Positions 63,189-64,000 of a stretch of 64,000 bases of DNA are shown here, one piece after another (the stretch's first letter is position 1; each line of letters opens with the position of its first letter). A program made the translations under genes and the position numbers. This DNA comes from Halobaculum limi (GTDB lineage: Archaea; Halobacteriota; Halobacteria; Halobacteriales; Haloferacaceae): assembly GCF_029490015.1 (NCBI RefSeq), contig NZ_CP120468.1:2976001-3040000 (forward strand), read 5' to 3'. The notes below the pieces were generated by a model that saw only the letters and a list, made by a program, of their open reading frames with translations, was not told where the DNA came from and did not search any database.

Positions 63189-63641
63189 ATGAGTTCGTCC
63201 AGAAACCCGTTCGAGGAATTGGAGGATCTCCTCGAACGCGTAAGTCGACAGTTCGAGGAATCACCGTATATGTGGGAACCGGAGAGTCGGCTCGGCCGGT
63301 GGACCTCGCAGTTCGAGGCGATGCCGGTCGACCTCGCCGACCACGAGGATGAGTTCGTCGTGACAGTCGACCTGCCGGGGTTCGAACGCGACAACGTCGA
63401 CGTCCGCGTGACGGACCACACGCTCCAGATCGACGCGGACCACGAGGAGGCCGTCGACGAGGAGGCGGAACACTATCTCAGACACGAACGGCGCCACGAG
63501 TCGATGCACCGGTCGATCCGACTACCAGACGAGGTGGACAAAGACAGCGTCAACGCTCAGATGAAAAACGGTGTGTTGACGATCACGCTGCCCAAGATCG
63601 ACGTCGAGGAGGCGCGGTCGATCGACATCCACGTCGAATAA
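63189..63641 (+). CDS. Hsp20/alpha-crystallin small heat-shock protein
   Basis: 150 aa. The alpha-crystallin domain is about 45-140 with DEFVVTVDLPGFERDNVDV and NGVLTITLPK. N-terminal arm MSSSRNPFEELEDLLERV. ATP-independent holdase chaperone. Confidence 0.94.
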   Translation: MSSSRNPFEELEDLLERVSRQFEESPYMWEPESRLGRWTSQFEAMPVDLADHEDEFVVTVDLPGFERDNVDVRVTDHTLQIDADHEEAVDEEAEHYLRHERRHESMHRSIRLPDEVDKDSVNAQMKNGVLTITLPKIDVEEARSIDIHVE

Positions 63642-63668
63642 CCGGTTTCGTCGTCGGGCAGCGTCGTG

Positions 63669-63848
63669 TCACCGTTTGTGCGGGTGGGAGTCGAAGTTTC
63701 CTTCGACGACGACGCCCCCGTGTTCCAACAGCGCCGGGGCGTGCTCCCAGCAACTGTACCAGAGCCGGTGCCCCCGAGCGACGACGACCTCAGAGCGCTC
63801 TCTACAATCGTAACACGGCTGTGTTCGAGCGGCGTGGATAACGCGCAT
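63669..63848 (-). CDS. Small Cys/His protein
   Basis: 59 aa from ATG 63848. CYDCRERSE and WYSCWEHAP give three Cys and a His able to bind one zinc. Codon bias and conserved-looking Trp residues support coding, but no family is recognised. Convergent with the Hsp20 gene. Confidence 0.5.
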   Translation of the reverse strand: MRVIHAARTQPCYDCRERSEVVVARGHRLWYSCWEHAPALLEHGGVVVEGNFDSHPHKR

Positions 63849-63902
63849 ACGTTGTGATGGGTATTGGTGTCGTTCGACGGTTCGGTACTCACCAGAATCT
63901 GC

Positions 63903-64000
63903 TCACGAGAGATGGCGGTCGAACCACTCGGCGGCAATGTTGGCGACCGCCTCCAACTCGCCGTCCCCCTCGAAGAGATGCCCCGCACCGTCGATCACCT
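63903..64000 (-). CDS. Alpha/beta hydrolase C-terminus (dienelactone hydrolase-like, partial)
   Basis: Only the last 31 codons and stop are in the window. VIDGAGHLFEGDGELEAV with the catalytic His and ending AAEWFDRHL matches the end of a dienelactone-hydrolase-type protein. In haloarchaea this domain often follows a phosphoribosyltransferase domain; that part lies beyond the window. Confidence 0.65.
   Translation of the reverse strand, partial: VIDGAGHLFEGDGELEAVANIAAEWFDRHLS

Overview
The window comes from a halophilic archaeon of the class Halobacteria. Evidence: high GC, very acidic proteins, many leaderless genes with an AT-rich TATA box about 25-35 bases before the start codon, and many families known mainly from haloarchaea (DUF2070, DUF5995, DUF7344, DUF7519-like, DUF7512-like and CPxCG zinc-ribbon microproteins, a sensorless soluble transducer, TrmB pairs). 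It looks chromosomal: a tRNA gene and housekeeping-type genes are spread through it. I cannot name the species. DUF numbers are from memory of family features and were not searched.

Layout. 1-8.6 kb: partial catalase-peroxidase katG, a creatinase-like M24 protein, an atypical HAD protein, a soluble methyl-accepting transducer, DUF2070, the GMP synthase amidotransferase subunit, an HNH protein and a zinc-ribbon microprotein. 8.7-14.5 kb: M48 protease, then a translationally coupled DUF4129/DUF7269-like/DUF58/DUF7519-like operon. 14.5-19.4 kb: small proteins, a 1-Cys peroxiredoxin, two divergent TrmB-type regulators and a DUF7344 regulator. 19.5-24.4 kb: tRNA-Ser(CGA) with a duplicated 3' end, a MoxR ATPase, and a second, opposed copy of the DUF4129...DUF58 operon. 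24.5-32.1 kb: histidine kinase, two MDR dehydrogenases, universal stress protein, assorted conserved proteins. 32.3-34.8 kb: ppk1 with a long C-terminal tail.

34.9-47.3 kb is the most coherent block: DsrE-like protein, two TusA carriers, a cysteine-bearing HTH regulator, universal stress proteins, rhodanese-MBL persulfide dioxygenase-like protein, two YeeE/YedE half-transporters, thioredoxin, DUF2892, an amidotransferase, a TauE/SafE permease with a microprotein, a sulfide:quinone-reductase-like flavoprotein and DUF1641. Together they could import, carry, oxidise and export sulfur species. Promoters here repeatedly carry an AT-rich inverted repeat built from TATTG and CAATA half-sites, often close to the TATA box, which suggests one thiol- or sulfur-responsive regulon. 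This is my main candidate for an undescribed system.

47.3-64 kb: S9 peptidase, rhodanese, a three-gene ABC exporter under a putative TetR-type operator, an IS200/IS605-like remnant, membrane proteins, a monothiol glutaredoxin, a PiT phosphate transporter coupled to a membrane-anchored protein made of 65 tandem four-residue repeats, two overlapping Tat-type lipoproteins, a zinc-finger microprotein, a FEN1-type nuclease without a recognisable PIP box, Hsp20, a small Cys/His protein and the 3' end of a hydrolase gene.
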